64,000 nucleotides of DNA from Salinicola salarius (GTDB taxonomy: Bacteria > Pseudomonadota > Gammaproteobacteria > Pseudomonadales > Halomonadaceae): the NCBI RefSeq assembly GCF_003206135.1, contig NZ_PZJT01000006.1, positions 284,354 to 348,353 on the forward strand, given 5' to 3'. The notes beneath the pieces are model-generated. The model did no database searches. It saw only the letters and a program-made list of their open reading frames with translations, and was not told the origin of the DNA. Of the stretch, positions 26,153-36,836 are shown one piece after another (position 1 is the stretch's first letter; every line of letters starts with the position of its first letter). Position numbers and translations under genes: made by a program.

Positions 26153-28233
26153 GACGATGCCCCGATGGTCGTGGTGACACGCAAGGTGCGATCGTCGGGA
26201 ATCTCAGCCTGGGAAAGCACGACCAGAGACTTGATCTGGCGGCGCAAGAAACGCGCCAGCAGCGCCCGCAGGCCGTGTTGAACGACCAATACGGTCGGCT
26301 CGTCCCGGCTCTGCTGCCGCTCCACCGCGGCGGCGGTCTGCTGCATCAGCGTTTCGGCCAGCCCCGGTTCGAGCGCACCGCCGTTGTTGAGCGCTTGCGC
26401 CAGGACCTGCTCCAGGCGGGGCTCCAGCCCCATTACGTGCATCGGCTCTCGTCCCGGGAACCACTGTTGGGTAATTGCCCGGCCCAGCGCAACACGCACC
26501 AGCGCGGTCAACTCGTTGGCATCCGACTGCTGCGGCGCGTACTCCGCCAGCACGTCGAGAATCGTGTGCATGTCGCGGATCGGGACGTCTTCGGCAAGCA
26601 GGTTCTGCAGGATGCGTTGCAACGTCGTCAGCGCCAGCAGCTTGGGCACGACGTCTTCCACCAGCGATTTCTGCTGCTCCGCGACCTTGTCCAGCAGCTG
26701 CTGAACCTCGGCGCGTCCCAGCATGTCGCCGGCGTTTTCATGCAGCAGATGATTGAGATGCGTGGCGATCACGGTACTCGCGTCCACCACGGTATAGCCG
26801 TAGATCTGGGCTCGTTCCCGTTGCGCCGTATCGATCCAGTAGGCGGTCAGGCCAAATGCAGGATCCTGGGTGCGGGTGCCATCCAGCGTTCCGGAAACCT
26901 GGCCCGGGTCGATCGCCAGCCATTTGCCCGGGAATGCCTCTGCGCGACCGACTTCCACGCCTTTCAGGGTGATCACGTAGGTGTTGGGGCTGAGTTCGAG
27001 ATTGTCGCGAATATGGACGACCGACGGCAGGAATCCGACATCCTGGGCGAACTTCTTGCGCACACTCTTGATGCGTCCCAGCAGTTCTCCCTGCTGGCGC
27101 TGGTCTACCAGCGGGATCAGGCGGTGCCCCACTTCCAGTCCCAGGGTATCGACCAGTTGCACGTCGTCCCAGCTCGCCTCCGGCGTTTCCTGTACCGCTG
27201 GGGGGGCCTTTTCTTCCACCGCGCGCACGGCCTTGACCTGCTCGCGCCGGGACATCCACCAGCCCAGCGATCCCAGGATCACGGCAAACAGCAGGAAGAC
27301 GACGTTCGGCATGCCGGGGATCAGACCGAGCAGCCCCATGACGCCAGCCGCGAGGAACATGACCCGCGGGTTATTGAAAAGCTGACTCAACAGCTGCTGA
27401 CCGACGTCCTGGTCGGTATTGACGCGAGACACCGTGACGCCCGCCGCCGTCGAGATCACCAGCGCCGGAATCTGGGCGACCAGGCCGTCGCCCACGGTCA
27501 GCAATGTATAGGTCTTCACGGCTTCGCCGAATGGCAGGCCATGCTGCGCCACACCGATCATCAACCCGCCGATCAGGTTGATCACCATGATCAGCAGGCC
27601 CGCCATGGCATCGCCGCGGACGAACTTGCTGGCACCGTCCATGGAGCCGTAGAACTCCGACTCCTGATTGATCTCGGTTCGCCGTCTGCGGGCCTCTTCC
27701 TCGCCGATCAGACCGGCGTTGAGGTCGGCATCGATCGCCATCTGCTTGCCGGGCATGGAGTCCAGAGTAAAACGCGCGCCCACTTCGGCAATTCGCCCGG
27801 CGCCCTTGGTGATGACCATGAAGTTGATCACCACCAGAATCAAGAACACCACCAGACCAACGGCGAAGTTGCCGCCGATCAGGAACTCGCCGAAGGCCTC
27901 GATCACCTTGCCCGCGGCATCGCCCCCTTCGTGGCCTTCCATCAGCACCACACGGGTGGATGCCACGTTCAGCGACAGTCGCAGCAGCGTCGAGAACAGC
28001 AGGACCGCCGGGAACGCCGCGAAGTCCAGCGGCTTTTCCGTGAACATGCTGACCAGCAGCACCATGATCGACAGCGCGATATTGAAGGTGAAAAAGAGAT
28101 CGAGCGCGAATGGCGGTAACGGCAGGATCATCATGCTCAAGATCATGATGATCAGCACAGGGCCGGCCAGGATCTTGAACTGTGTGTCAGCCGGCCACTT
28201 GCGCTGACCGAACCACTGGGTGAGCGCGTTCAT
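26149..28233 (-). CDS. flhA: Flagellar export gate protein FlhA
   Basis: The 694-residue product has eight N-terminal membrane helices (to about 330), including the FHIPEP-family region GGNFAVGLVVFLILVVINFM and GRIAEVGARFTLDSMPGKQM. The large cytoplasmic docking domain follows (about 360-690), with EVGRAEAFPGKWLAIDPG and DASTVIATHL. It forms the nonameric ring of the flagellar type III secretion gate. Start overlaps flhB as ATGA. Confidence 0.95.
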   Translation of the reverse strand: MNALTQWFGQRKWPADTQFKILAGPVLIIMILSMMILPLPPFALDLFFTFNIALSIMVLLVSMFTEKPLDFAAFPAVLLFSTLLRLSLNVASTRVVLMEGHEGGDAAGKVIEAFGEFLIGGNFAVGLVVFLILVVINFMVITKGAGRIAEVGARFTLDSMPGKQMAIDADLNAGLIGEEEARRRRTEINQESEFYGSMDGASKFVRGDAMAGLLIMVINLIGGLMIGVAQHGLPFGEAVKTYTLLTVGDGLVAQIPALVISTAAGVTVSRVNTDQDVGQQLLSQLFNNPRVMFLAAGVMGLLGLIPGMPNVVFLLFAVILGSLGWWMSRREQVKAVRAVEEKAPPAVQETPEASWDDVQLVDTLGLEVGHRLIPLVDQRQQGELLGRIKSVRKKFAQDVGFLPSVVHIRDNLELSPNTYVITLKGVEVGRAEAFPGKWLAIDPGQVSGTLDGTRTQDPAFGLTAYWIDTAQRERAQIYGYTVVDASTVIATHLNHLLHENAGDMLGRAEVQQLLDKVAEQQKSLVEDVVPKLLALTTLQRILQNLLAEDVPIRDMHTILDVLAEYAPQQSDANELTALVRVALGRAITQQWFPGREPMHVMGLEPRLEQVLAQALNNGGALEPGLAETLMQQTAAAVERQQSRDEPTVLVVQHGLRALLARFLRRQIKSLVVLSQAEIPDDRTLRVTTTIGASS

Positions 28234-29393
28234 TCACTCTCCTTGGAAGAATCTGACGCCGCTTCATCTAGCGCTGGCGGCACGGGCAGGTCGCGAGGCG
28301 TTGGCGGTACATCGCCGCCGTCGGTTTCGACCTGTTTGAGACGGAAGGCCCAGGCCAGGACCTCGGCGACCGCCGTATAGAGATCGCCAGGTATTTCCTG
28401 TTCCAGATCGACATGGTGATACAGCGCACGCGCCAGCGGCGGCGCTTCCAGTCGCGGTATGCGATTTTCGTCGCCCAGTTCCCTGATCTTGGCAGCGACG
28501 TGATCGGCCCCCTTGGCAACGACCCGAGGGGCGGACATGGAATCCTGCTGGTAGCTCAGCGCCACGGCATAGTGCGTCGGGTTGGTCACGATCACGTCGG
28601 CGGTCGGCACCTTGCTCATCATCCGACGTCTCGCCATGGCCTGCTGCTGAGAACGTATGCGACCCTTGACGTGCGGGTCGCCTTCGCTCTCCTTGTGTTC
28701 CTGGCGAATGTCCTCGCGGCTCATGCGCAGCTTCTTGTTGTGGCTCCATATCTGATAGGGAACGTCGATCAGGATGACCAGTATCAAAGAGGCCACGATG
28801 AGCGCACAGCCCACGGCCGCCAAGCGCATCGCCGTGGCCAGCGCCTGCTGGATCGGCATCTCCATGAGACCAAGCAGCGTACCGTGCTGCGACCAAAGAT
28901 ACGCCACGCCGACGCCACCAACCAGCACCGACTTGGCGATGGCCTTTGCCAGTTCCGCCAACGCCTGGGTCGAGAACATGCGCTTTAAACCCTTGAACGG
29001 GTTCAGCTTACCCAACTGCGGCTTGAGCGATTTCGCCGAGACCAGCCAGCCACCCAGCATCGTCGGCCCCAGGATCGCCGCGGTCGTGAACAACAGGAAC
29101 AGAGGCAGCAACGCCAATAGCGTATGCTGCCCCAGCACCCAGACGTGGCTCAGCATCCGAGCGCTGTCGAATGCCAGCCCGTGATCGAAAAGGAAGGACT
29201 GCTCCATGACGAGGCTCAGCTCGTCATAGAGATTGTTGCCCATGACCCACAGGCCCAGTACACCGCTGACCAGCAACAGGAAGGTGGCGAGTTCACGTGA
29301 CCTTGCGACCTGCCCCTCTTCTCGCGCTTTCTCGATTCGTCTGGGCGTCGCCGGTTCGGTTTTTTCCTGATCGCTGTCGTTCTGCTCGGCCAA
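28230..29393 (-). CDS. flhB: Flagellar export switch protein FlhB
   Basis: The 387-residue product starts with the charged EKTEPATPRRIEKAREEGQVARSREL segment typical of FlhB/YscU (quoted here in part), then four membrane helices. The cytoplasmic domain has the autocleavage motif NPTH in VIVTNPTHYAVALSYQ and RVVAKGADHVAAKIRELG. Cleavage switches export from rod/hook to filament substrates together with FliK. It is separated from cheZ by a hairpin terminator, so it may have its own promoter. Confidence 0.95.
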   Translation of the reverse strand: MAEQNDSDQEKTEPATPRRIEKAREEGQVARSRELATFLLLVSGVLGLWVMGNNLYDELSLVMEQSFLFDHGLAFDSARMLSHVWVLGQHTLLALLPLFLLFTTAAILGPTMLGGWLVSAKSLKPQLGKLNPFKGLKRMFSTQALAELAKAIAKSVLVGGVGVAYLWSQHGTLLGLMEMPIQQALATAMRLAAVGCALIVASLILVILIDVPYQIWSHNKKLRMSREDIRQEHKESEGDPHVKGRIRSQQQAMARRRMMSKVPTADVIVTNPTHYAVALSYQQDSMSAPRVVAKGADHVAAKIRELGDENRIPRLEAPPLARALYHHVDLEQEIPGDLYTAVAEVLAWAFRLKQVETDGGDVPPTPRDLPVPPALDEAASDSSKESE

Positions 29394-29467
29394 GCGCGCA
29401 CTCCGCCACGAAAGGGGATGGATACCTGGACGCTATTCTGCTTGGAGAGAAGGAATATCAAACGGAG

Positions 29468-29495
29468 AAATAGCAGGATGTACACCCTGCTATTT
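29468..29495. terminator. Hairpin terminator between cheZ and flhB
   Basis: AAATAGCAGG and CCTGCTATTT pair over ten bases around an eight-base loop. The outer A/T pairs give a short U run in both directions. It lies about 50 bp beyond the cheZ stop on the minus strand. Confidence 0.65.
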
Positions 29496-29543
29496 CGGAA
29501 GGCTGGACATTGTCGATGGCCGGAAAGATCCTATCGGCCAAGA

Positions 29544-30212
29544 TCAGAACCCGAGACTGTCCAGCAGGTCGTCGACCTGATCCTGGCTGCTGACGACATC
29601 GGCAGCCTGCGGATTGACCTGAGGGCCGTTGAGCAGCGAGTCGGATTGATCGGCCACGCGATTGGTACGTTCACGACGCTCGGTTCCCTCGGGCGCATTA
29701 TCGATCAGCACCTGGAGCAGTTGCTGCTCGATCTCGTGGATCACGTCCATCATCTTCTTGATGACCTGGCCGGTGAGATCCTGAAAATCCTGCGCCATCA
29801 TGATCTCGAGCAGTTGGGCGTTGGTGGCGCTGGTCTGCTTGGGCACGTTCTGCAGATAGGAACGGGTGTCCTTGACCAGCGCCTTGGCCTCGTCGAGCGC
29901 CTTGGGTTCGGCAAACCACTCGTCCCAACGCTTGTCGAGCGCGATCGCTTCGCTCTCGAGCGCATTCTGCAGAGGCTGGGCATGATCAATGGCATTGAGT
30001 GCGCGTTCTGCCGCCTGTTCGGTCATCGACGCGACGTAGCTGAGCCGGTCACGAGCATCCGGAATCGCCTGTGCCGCCTTCTCTACCTCCTTATCGAGAC
30101 CCAGCTCACGCATGTTCTCGCGCAGCATGCGAGTCAGGTGACCGATACGGCGAATCAGATCGTCGGAAGCCACGCTTTCCGCACCGCTGCCTTGAGGGGT
30201 GGCACCACTCAT
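29544..30212 (-). CDS. cheZ: CheY-P phosphatase CheZ
   Basis: The 222-residue product is a long helical hairpin protein. The active region [19 protein letters not shown] contains the Asp and Gln that act on phospho-CheY. The extreme C-terminus [14 protein letters not shown] is the CheY-binding helix. It lies 19 bp after cheY in the same operon. Confidence 0.94.
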   Translation of the reverse strand: MSGATPQGSGAESVASDDLIRRIGHLTRMLRENMRELGLDKEVEKAAQAIPDARDRLSYVASMTEQAAERALNAIDHAQPLQNALESEAIALDKRWDEWFAEPKALDEAKALVKDTRSYLQNVPKQTSATNAQLLEIMMAQDFQDLTGQVIKKMMDVIHEIEQQLLQVLIDNAPEGTERRERTNRVADQSDSLLNGPQVNPQAADVVSSQDQVDDLLDSLGF

Positions 30213-30231
30213 GATCTACCCTCCGTAGGCG

Positions 30232-30621
30232 TCACTTGCCCAGTTTTTCAAAAATTTTGTTGAGCTTCTCCTCGAGCGTCGCCGCCGTGAACGGTTTGAC
30301 GACGTAGCCGTTGGCGCCAGCCTGAGCAGCCGCGATGATATTTTCCTTCTTGGCTTCGGCCGTCACCATCAGCACGGGTAGCGAGGAGAGCTTCGGGTCC
30401 TGACGGATTTCCTTGAGCATCTCCAGGCCGTCGAGATTGGGCATGTTCCAATCGGAGACCACGAATTCGAAGCCACCGGCTCGCAACTTGGTCAACGCTT
30501 CCTGCCCATCCTCGGCCTCTTCCACGTTTTCGAACCCGAGTTCCTTGAGCAGACTGCGGACGATCCGACGCATGGTCGGGAAATCGTCCACTACCAGAAT
30601 GCTCATGTTCTTGTCAGCCAT
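30232..30621 (-). CDS. cheY: Chemotaxis response regulator CheY
   Basis: The 129-residue single receiver domain has acidic residues Asp12-Asp13, phosphoacceptor Asp57 in [12 protein letters not shown], and the switch Thr and Lys in LMVTAEAKK and GYVVKPF. Phosphorylated by CheA, it binds the flagellar switch. ATG 30621 has GAGGA six bases upstream. Confidence 0.96.
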   Translation of the reverse strand: MADKNMSILVVDDFPTMRRIVRSLLKELGFENVEEAEDGQEALTKLRAGGFEFVVSDWNMPNLDGLEMLKEIRQDPKLSSLPVLMVTAEAKKENIIAAAQAGANGYVVKPFTAATLEEKLNKIFEKLGK

Positions 30622-30697
30622 CGTCTTTCCTCTTCACTTCATTAGGCGGGCATGGTGAGGTTATCGGCAGCATGCCTGCTCGCTTTAAACATCCTGT

Positions 30698-31762
30698 TTA
30701 TACGCGCTGCGCGCGTCCGGCCAAGTGCATCTGCTGAACCAGGTGTCCTGCAATGTCATTCAGTGCAATGACCTCTGTGGCTCCGCCAAGCGCGATCGCT
30801 TCCTTGGGCATGCCGAATACCACGCAGCTCGCCTCGTCCTGGGCCACGGTATGGGCGCCGGCCTCGCGCATCTGGAGAAGCCCGGCGGCACCGTCACGCC
30901 CCATCCCGGTCAGAATGACACCCAGCGCATTACGACCAGCGCAGGCGGCGGCGGACTGGAACAACACATCGACCGAGGGCCGGTGGCGGTTGACGGGAGG
31001 CCCGTCATCGAGCGCAATCACGTAGTTCGCTCCCGAGCGAGTCAGGCGCATGTGCCAGTCCCCCGGCGCGATATAGACATGCCCGGGCAGGACACGCTCA
31101 CGGTCTTCGGCCTCCTTGACGGTGACCCGGCAAAGGCGATCGAGCCGCTCGGCGAAGGAGCGCGTGAAGCCTCCCGGCATATGTTGCGTAATCAACACCG
31201 CGGGACTGTTCGCCGGCAATGGCTCGATGACCTGGCGAATGGCTTCGGTCCCCCCCGTCGAGGCGCCGATAATGATGATCTTTTCGCTCGAGAGCATCGG
31301 AGCCTTCAACACCTTTCGCGGTGCCGCCGGCTTGGCCAGAGCTCCTTGGCGACTTGGCCGGGCTTGCGCGGCAGCCCGGATCTTCTCGGCGATCATGCCG
31401 GCATATTCCAGCATGCCATCGCGGATTCCGACTTCCGGCTTGGCGACGAAATCGACGGCACCCAACTCCAACGCCCTCAGCGTGATTTCGGAACCCCGCT
31501 GCGTCAGAGAAGAAACCATCAGCACCGGCATCGGACGCAAACGCATCAGACGCTCAAGAAAATCCAGCCCGTCCATGCGCGGCATTTCGACATCCAGAGT
31601 CAGGACGTCGGGATTGTGCTTCTTGATCAGGTCCCGCGCTACCAGCGGATCCGGCGCCGTGGCAACCACGGTCATGTCCGGCTGGGCATCGATGATCTTG
31701 GTCATCAAGTCGCGAATGAGCGCCGAATCATCGACACAAAGTACTTTGATCTTCGGATTCAC
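30698..31762 (-). CDS. cheB: Chemoreceptor methylesterase/deamidase CheB
   Basis: The 354-residue product joins a receiver domain (1-125; Asp in [19 protein letters not shown]) to a methylesterase domain (about 155-345). The latter carries the catalytic Ser in [13 protein letters not shown], His in [17 protein letters not shown] and Asp in [12 protein letters not shown]. It starts with GTG (GGGAG seven bases upstream) and lies 11 bp after cheR. Confidence 0.95.
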   Translation of the reverse strand: MNPKIKVLCVDDSALIRDLMTKIIDAQPDMTVVATAPDPLVARDLIKKHNPDVLTLDVEMPRMDGLDFLERLMRLRPMPVLMVSSLTQRGSEITLRALELGAVDFVAKPEVGIRDGMLEYAGMIAEKIRAAAQARPSRQGALAKPAAPRKVLKAPMLSSEKIIIIGASTGGTEAIRQVIEPLPANSPAVLITQHMPGGFTRSFAERLDRLCRVTVKEAEDRERVLPGHVYIAPGDWHMRLTRSGANYVIALDDGPPVNRHRPSVDVLFQSAAACAGRNALGVILTGMGRDGAAGLLQMREAGAHTVAQDEASCVVFGMPKEAIALGGATEVIALNDIAGHLVQQMHLAGRAQRV

Positions 31763-31773
31763 CGTTTCACTCC

Positions 31774-32670
31774 CTAGCGCGAGACGTCCGGCGTCGTTCG
31801 CGCCGACGGCGATGCCAACGTATAGATGGTCTGGCCTCTCAAGCGAAAAGCCTGACTCAGGAAGGAGAAATTCTCGGAGTGACCGGCAAACAGCAAGCCA
31901 TCCGGTTTCATTTGGGATGCAAAGCGACGCAGGATATTCGTCTGTGTCTCTCTATCGAAATAAATCATGACGTTGCGGCAAAAAATGATGTCGAACGGGC
32001 CATTGATGGACCATGTTCCCGTGACCAGATTGAGCGGCCGGTAATCGATCATGGCCGCCAGCTCGGGGCGCACCCGCGCCTTGCCGGCGCGGGCCCCGCT
32101 ACCACGCTGAAAAAATTGCCGGCAACGGGCCTCACCGAGCTTCTCTACCACTTCCAGCGGATAGATACCGGCGCGAGCGACATTCAGCGCTTCGGTATCG
32201 ATGTCCGTCGCCAGGATCTTGACCTGGGAGGCTGCAGCTCCCAGCGTCTCCCTCACCGTCATGGCCAGGGAATAAGGCTCTTCCCCGGTAGACGCACCGG
32301 CACACCAGATTTTGATGCCGGGCCCGCGCCGACACACCTCTTCGGCCAATGCCGGGAAGTGATGGGCTTCACGGAAGAAAGCTGTCAGGTTCGTGGTCAA
32401 GGCGTTGGTAAAGGCTTCCCACTCCTTGGAATCTGACCGACGCTCGAGCCTGTCCAGATAATCGCTGAAACGATTCATGCCGTGCACCCGCAGCCGTTTG
32501 GCCAGGCGGCTGTAGACCATTTCGCGCTTATTGTCCGCCATGACGATACCGGCACGGCGGTAGATCAGGTCTCGAACCCGCTCGAAATCGCGCGAGGTGA
32601 AATCGAGGTCTCGCGTGAAACCTGTGCCATTGTCACCGTTGCCACCCTGAGATCCGGGGCTCGAAAACAT
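31774..32670 (-). CDS. cheR: Chemoreceptor methyltransferase CheR
   Basis: The 298-residue product has an N-terminal helical domain (about 15-90, [15 protein letters not shown]) and an SAM-binding domain with [19 protein letters not shown] and [17 protein letters not shown] 32670 has GAGG five bases upstream. A TTG ten codons... earlier in frame, overlapping the upstream receptor stop as TTGA with GGGAGG before it, is an alternative that would couple translation to the receptor. The preceding receptor ends in a CheR-docking pentapeptide. Confidence 0.93.
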   Translation of the reverse strand: MFSSPGSQGGNGDNGTGFTRDLDFTSRDFERVRDLIYRRAGIVMADNKREMVYSRLAKRLRVHGMNRFSDYLDRLERRSDSKEWEAFTNALTTNLTAFFREAHHFPALAEEVCRRGPGIKIWCAGASTGEEPYSLAMTVRETLGAAASQVKILATDIDTEALNVARAGIYPLEVVEKLGEARCRQFFQRGSGARAGKARVRPELAAMIDYRPLNLVTGTWSINGPFDIIFCRNVMIYFDRETQTNILRRFASQMKPDGLLFAGHSENFSFLSQAFRLRGQTIYTLASPSARTTPDVSR

Positions 32671-32684
32671 GGCTGCCTCGGTTT

Positions 32685-34862
32685 TCAAAATGCCTCCCAC
32701 TCCTCATTGTCATCCGTCACCGCGCGACGACCGACCTCTGGTTGCTTGGCCAGGGGTTTCGCCGGCTTGGCTTTATGCTGCCGGTCGTCTGCATGCGCGT
32801 CGGAGGCAGAGTATCCGATTCGAATCACGCGCTCGTCACCGCTACCCGCCAGGCGGAATACGGCAATGGACGAGGTCAGATGTTCGACGCTGGCCCGCAA
32901 CTCGGCGGCCGTGGTTGCCGTGATTTGCACACGCTCGGCGTTCTGCTGGGTCACCTGATCCATTTGCGTGACCGCCTGGCTGATCTGCTGAATCCCGCTG
33001 GTCTGCTCCTCGGAGGCTGCGGAGATCTCGCTGATGATATCGTTGACGCGCGTCACGGCACTGATCACTTCCTCGATCGATCCTTCGGCCTGACGTACCA
33101 GGTCGGCACCGCGCCCCACTTCCTGGGTCGAACTATCGATGAGATTGCGAATTTCCTTCGCGGCATCGGCGCTGCGGCTGGCAAGGTTGCGCACTTCGCC
33201 GGCCACCACGGCAAAACCACGACCCTGTTCGCCGGCTCTCGCCGCCTCGACGGAGGCATTGAGTGCCAGGATATTGGTCTGGAACGCGATCGAGTCGATC
33301 ACGCCGATAATATCGGCGACCTTGCGCGAGCTATCGGTAATACGATCCATGGTGCCAACGACCTGCCCCATCACCTCGCCGCTTCGGCGTACGGTGTCGG
33401 TCGCGCCATCAGCCAACTGACTGGCTTGGCGAGCATTGTCGGCATTCTGTTTCACGGTCGCCGTCATCTGCTCCATGCTGGTCGCGGTCTCCGCCAGTGA
33501 AGCAGCCTGCTGTTCGGTACGTGAGGAGAGGTCTTCGTTACCGCTGGCGATATCCCGCGTGGCCGGGACCACAACCGCCACGTTCGAATTGACGTCGCCC
33601 ACGATCGTGCCCAGGCTCTGGCGCATGCGATTGAGTGCGCCGACTAGACGCCCGACCTCATCATCACCGCGTTGCTTCAACGTGGCACCCAGATTGCCCG
33701 AAGCGATCTGCAGTGAAAATTCCAGGGCTTCGCGAACGGGCTTCAGTGTCGCGCGTATCGTCGTCCACCCCACCGCAATCAGCAGGATGGCGCCTACTGC
33801 CAGCAACGAGATAAAGATGAGCATCGTGGTGCGCTGGGATTCGGCAGCGCTGATTGCCATCTCCGCCCCGCTCGCACGCTTCGCTTCCACCAGAACATTC
33901 AGATCACTGCTGATCTTATCGCTGTTGGCCTCCAGCACGTCGTTGTATGCCACGTAGGATTGATAGAAATCTCCCCCGTTGAGCGCCGCCATGACGCCTT
34001 TCAGGCCATCGTCCCGGTAGCTCTGGAGATCGGCGGCAAAGGTTTCCGCCGCCGCCGTCTGGTTGGCGGGACGATCCTGATAGTAGGCATCCCAGGTATT
34101 GTTGAGCTCGGCGATGAGTGCATCGACCTGCTTGTTGACCGGCGCCAGGTCAGCCGCCATCGGATTGCTGACCGGCTTGTCGACCAGATCTCGCCCTTTC
34201 GACATCAACTGATCGATCTTCTGTAGACGTGCCAGATCCTCCAGCCCGTCGTTGGTCAACTGCTGCAATCGTTGGCCACTTTCATGCAGCGCATACAGCG
34301 AAACGCCACCGCTACCCGCCAGCACGACCAACGCCAGCACCGTCATCGAAACCAGCCGCCCTTTCAGCGAACGCAAGTTGAGACGCCGGATCGCCGGGAG
34401 CACTCCTCGCGGCTTCAACTCGCCATGGTCGAGCTTGACGCCCCGTTTGCGCCCCGCCAGCAGCTGTGGATAGTGCTTTTCCGCCAGACGGCGCGATTTA
34501 TCGGTGACCTTGACCCGCACCGAGGTGTAGCCCACGACCTTGCCCCCTTCGACGATGGGAGTAACGGTCGATTGAACCCAGTAATGCGACCCGTCCTTGC
34601 GACGATTCTTGATGACCCCAGACCAGTTCTCGCCCTTCTGCAGCGTTTTCCAGAGATTCTCGAAAGCCGCCGGAGGCATGTCCGGGTGGCGAACGATGTT
34701 ATGAGGTGCACCGATCAGCTCTTCGCGGCTGAAGCCGCTGATCCGGACGAAAGCCGGATTGGCGTAGGTGATCCTGCCTTTCAGATCGGTTCGCGAGATC
34801 AGGTAATCCGATTCGCTTATCACGAATTCCTGGTCGGTGACAGGCTGATTGTTTCGCATCAC
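32685..34862 (-). CDS. PAS-containing methyl-accepting chemotaxis protein with CheR tether
   Basis: The 725-residue receptor has an N-terminal cytoplasmic Aer-like PAS domain (about 8-125: [22 protein letters not shown], shown here in part; [12 protein letters not shown]). It then has TM1 (about 171-192), a helical periplasmic domain (193-345), TM2 (347-369), HAMP (370-420) and a signalling domain whose hairpin tip includes [20 protein letters not shown]. It ends EWEAF, which fits the xWxxF pentapeptide that tethers CheR and CheB. E. coli Aer has a PAS but no periplasmic domain. It may sense redox or energy state plus an external cue; the ligand is unknown. Confidence 0.9.
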   Translation of the reverse strand: MMRNNQPVTDQEFVISESDYLISRTDLKGRITYANPAFVRISGFSREELIGAPHNIVRHPDMPPAAFENLWKTLQKGENWSGVIKNRRKDGSHYWVQSTVTPIVEGGKVVGYTSVRVKVTDKSRRLAEKHYPQLLAGRKRGVKLDHGELKPRGVLPAIRRLNLRSLKGRLVSMTVLALVVLAGSGGVSLYALHESGQRLQQLTNDGLEDLARLQKIDQLMSKGRDLVDKPVSNPMAADLAPVNKQVDALIAELNNTWDAYYQDRPANQTAAAETFAADLQSYRDDGLKGVMAALNGGDFYQSYVAYNDVLEANSDKISSDLNVLVEAKRASGAEMAISAAESQRTTMLIFISLLAVGAILLIAVGWTTIRATLKPVREALEFSLQIASGNLGATLKQRGDDEVGRLVGALNRMRQSLGTIVGDVNSNVAVVVPATRDIASGNEDLSSRTEQQAASLAETATSMEQMTATVKQNADNARQASQLADGATDTVRRSGEVMGQVVGTMDRITDSSRKVADIIGVIDSIAFQTNILALNASVEAARAGEQGRGFAVVAGEVRNLASRSADAAKEIRNLIDSSTQEVGRGADLVRQAEGSIEEVISAVTRVNDIISEISAASEEQTSGIQQISQAVTQMDQVTQQNAERVQITATTAAELRASVEHLTSSIAVFRLAGSGDERVIRIGYSASDAHADDRQHKAKPAKPLAKQPEVGRRAVTDDNEEWEAF

Positions 34863-34986
34863 AGCATTCCTGGTGTTGTTATGCCCACTCGTGATCTGCC
34901 GAAAGACAAGGGCAGATCAAACGTTGTCGTCGCGGATTGTTATCGGCCGATTGGAAATACTCTTGAGCCTTCCGCGGCAATACGGC

Positions 34987-36621
34987 TCACACGAGCTGTT
35001 TAGCGTCATGACGCTCTGGGTGAGCGTTCGGTTGCCACTGCGCCAGCTCTGTATTGCGATCAATGTCGGTTGCTGCGACGCGATACTGCTCCAGCGTCGA
35101 TTCGAGCTTTTGCGATTGACTCAACAATGACTGCGAGGCATTGGCCGTCTGCTGTACCAGAGCGGCATTCTGGCTGGTGACCTGATCGAGTTCCGTGATC
35201 GCCTGATTGACCTGTTCGATCCCGCTACGCTGTTCGCGCGAGGCATTGGCGATCTCGTCCATCAGACCGCTGACGCTGGTCACAGAGGAGACAATCTCCT
35301 CCATGGTGCGCGCCGCCTGTTCGATCAGCGTGGCACCGCTGTCCACCTGTTCGCTCGAGCCGGTAATCAACGTCCGTATATCTCGAGAAGCTTCTGCGCT
35401 GCGGCTGGCCAGGTTGCGAACTTCTTCGGCAACGACAGCGAATCCGCGCCCGGCGGAGCCGGCACGCGCAGCCTCCACGGAGGCGTTCAGTGCCAGGATG
35501 TTCGTCTGGAACGCAATGTTGTCGATCATGTCGACGATTTCCGCCATCTGACGCGAGCCATCCTGGATGTGCGACATCGTGGTTTCGATATCTCGCATCA
35601 TGTCGCCGCCCTGTTGTGCGCGCTGACGTGTCTGCGCTGCGGCTCGGGTCACCGCTTCGGCGTTATCGGCGTTATGACGAACCGTCTGGGTCAGTTGCTC
35701 CATGCTGGAGGCCGTCTCGACAATGGCCGCGGATTGCTGGTCGGTGCGTACTGCCAGGTCCTGATTGCCGCTCGCGATCTGTCCGGCACCGACATTGACC
35801 CATTCAGCGCTGGAGCGGATGTCGGCAAAGGTTCTCGAGAGTCGCTGACGCATGCTTTCTATCGCGAACAGCAGGCTGTCGGTATCTTTCGTCTTGAGTA
35901 CCAATGCCTGGGAAAAATCTCCCTCGGCAATCTTCTGGATGCTGTTGCGGGCATGTCCGGGATCGCCTCCCAGCCGGCCAAGCACGTTGCGGATGATCCA
36001 GGCGACGATGAGAGATAGCAGGCCGCCGATTGCTGCGATGAGTGCTAGATAGACCACGGCCCCATCGATCAGCATGGCGTCGATGTCATCAATGTAGACG
36101 CCCGTGGCGATCTGCCAGTCCCATTGCGGCACGCGCATGGCATAGCTGAGCTTGTCGTACATGGCGTCGCCATCGCTGCGACGCGAGGCATAAGAGACGA
36201 GTCCGCCTTCGGGTTGCTGGGCGGCAGCTAACATGTCCCGATAGAGATAGACACCATTGGGATCCTGATAATCCCGCATACTGTCTCCCACCGCGCGCCT
36301 CGGATGCTCGACGATCTCGAGATCGGAATCGAAGACGAAAATGTAGCCGTCGGCACCAAATCCTAGATGGGCAAGGGCATTGCGCGCCTGCTGCTTGGCA
36401 TCCGCTTCACTCAATTCGCCACGTTCCGACTGGTCGACGTAATTGTCGACCAGTTGCTTGGCACTACCGATGAAGTACTGCAGGCTCTGGACTCGCTGCT
36501 CCAGCAGGTTTTCCCGCATGGAATAAAGCGACCAGCCCGCTACCATGACCAGGCCGATCCACATCAATCCCAACGTGGTCCATAACTTCCGCCGCATCGT
36601 CCATTCGCGAAAACTCAGCAT
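34987..36621 (-). CDS. Methyl-accepting chemotaxis protein with single Cache domain
   Basis: The 544-residue receptor has TM1 (about 11-32), a periplasmic Cache_2-type domain (about 40-185; GADGYIFVFDSDLEIVEHP, DPNGVYLYRDML, YAMRVPQWDWQIATGVYID), TM2 (about 188-212), a HAMP linker and a conserved signalling hairpin with [21 protein letters not shown]. Cache domains of this type often bind short carboxylates or other metabolites. No CheR-tether pentapeptide is present at the end (AKQLV). A strong sigma-28-like promoter lies about 90 bp upstream. Confidence 0.92.
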   Translation of the reverse strand: MLSFREWTMRRKLWTTLGLMWIGLVMVAGWSLYSMRENLLEQRVQSLQYFIGSAKQLVDNYVDQSERGELSEADAKQQARNALAHLGFGADGYIFVFDSDLEIVEHPRRAVGDSMRDYQDPNGVYLYRDMLAAAQQPEGGLVSYASRRSDGDAMYDKLSYAMRVPQWDWQIATGVYIDDIDAMLIDGAVVYLALIAAIGGLLSLIVAWIIRNVLGRLGGDPGHARNSIQKIAEGDFSQALVLKTKDTDSLLFAIESMRQRLSRTFADIRSSAEWVNVGAGQIASGNQDLAVRTDQQSAAIVETASSMEQLTQTVRHNADNAEAVTRAAAQTRQRAQQGGDMMRDIETTMSHIQDGSRQMAEIVDMIDNIAFQTNILALNASVEAARAGSAGRGFAVVAEEVRNLASRSAEASRDIRTLITGSSEQVDSGATLIEQAARTMEEIVSSVTSVSGLMDEIANASREQRSGIEQVNQAITELDQVTSQNAALVQQTANASQSLLSQSQKLESTLEQYRVAATDIDRNTELAQWQPNAHPERHDAKQLV

Positions 36622-36708
36622 GGCATCTCACCCGAATTGCTCGAAAAGTTGCTTGATAGGTGCCACGCTCGTCCCTCGTGAAGCGGAATTTTGAGCGCAG
36701 CAAAGGTT

Positions 36709-36736
36709 TTATCGGCCCGCCGATGGATTACCTTTA
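36709..36736 (-). promoter_or_regulatory. Sigma-28 promoter upstream of the Cache MCP
   Basis: On the minus strand, TAAA, 16 bases and the perfect -10 GCCGATAA lie about 90 bp before the MCP start. Consensus spacing is 15, so this is one base long. Confidence 0.6.
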
Positions 36737-36785
36737 TCTTTATTAAGGCAGAGTCTTAAAAAAAATCGATGCAAGCTCCTTGGAT

Positions 36786-36810
36786 ACAAAACCGCAGCCG
36801 AAGCTGCGGT
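36786..36810 (-). terminator. Terminator after cheW
   Basis: ACCGCAGC and GCTGCGGT pair over eight bases around a four-base loop (CGAA on the plus strand), followed on the minus strand by TTTTGT. It lies 27 bp past the cheW stop, separating mot-che from the receptor genes. Confidence 0.75.
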
Positions 36811-36836
36811 CGATAATGCATTCTTTGTATCGAAAG

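Noticed and set aside
26275..28119. 614-codon plus-strand frame opposite flhA
   Set aside because: Antisense shadow of a strongly conserved gene; composition is His/Gln/Asp-rich and there is no homology I recognise.
29525..29540. GCCGATAG on the minus strand upstream of flhB
   Set aside because: It lies at the end of cheZ and has no -35 match at the required spacing.
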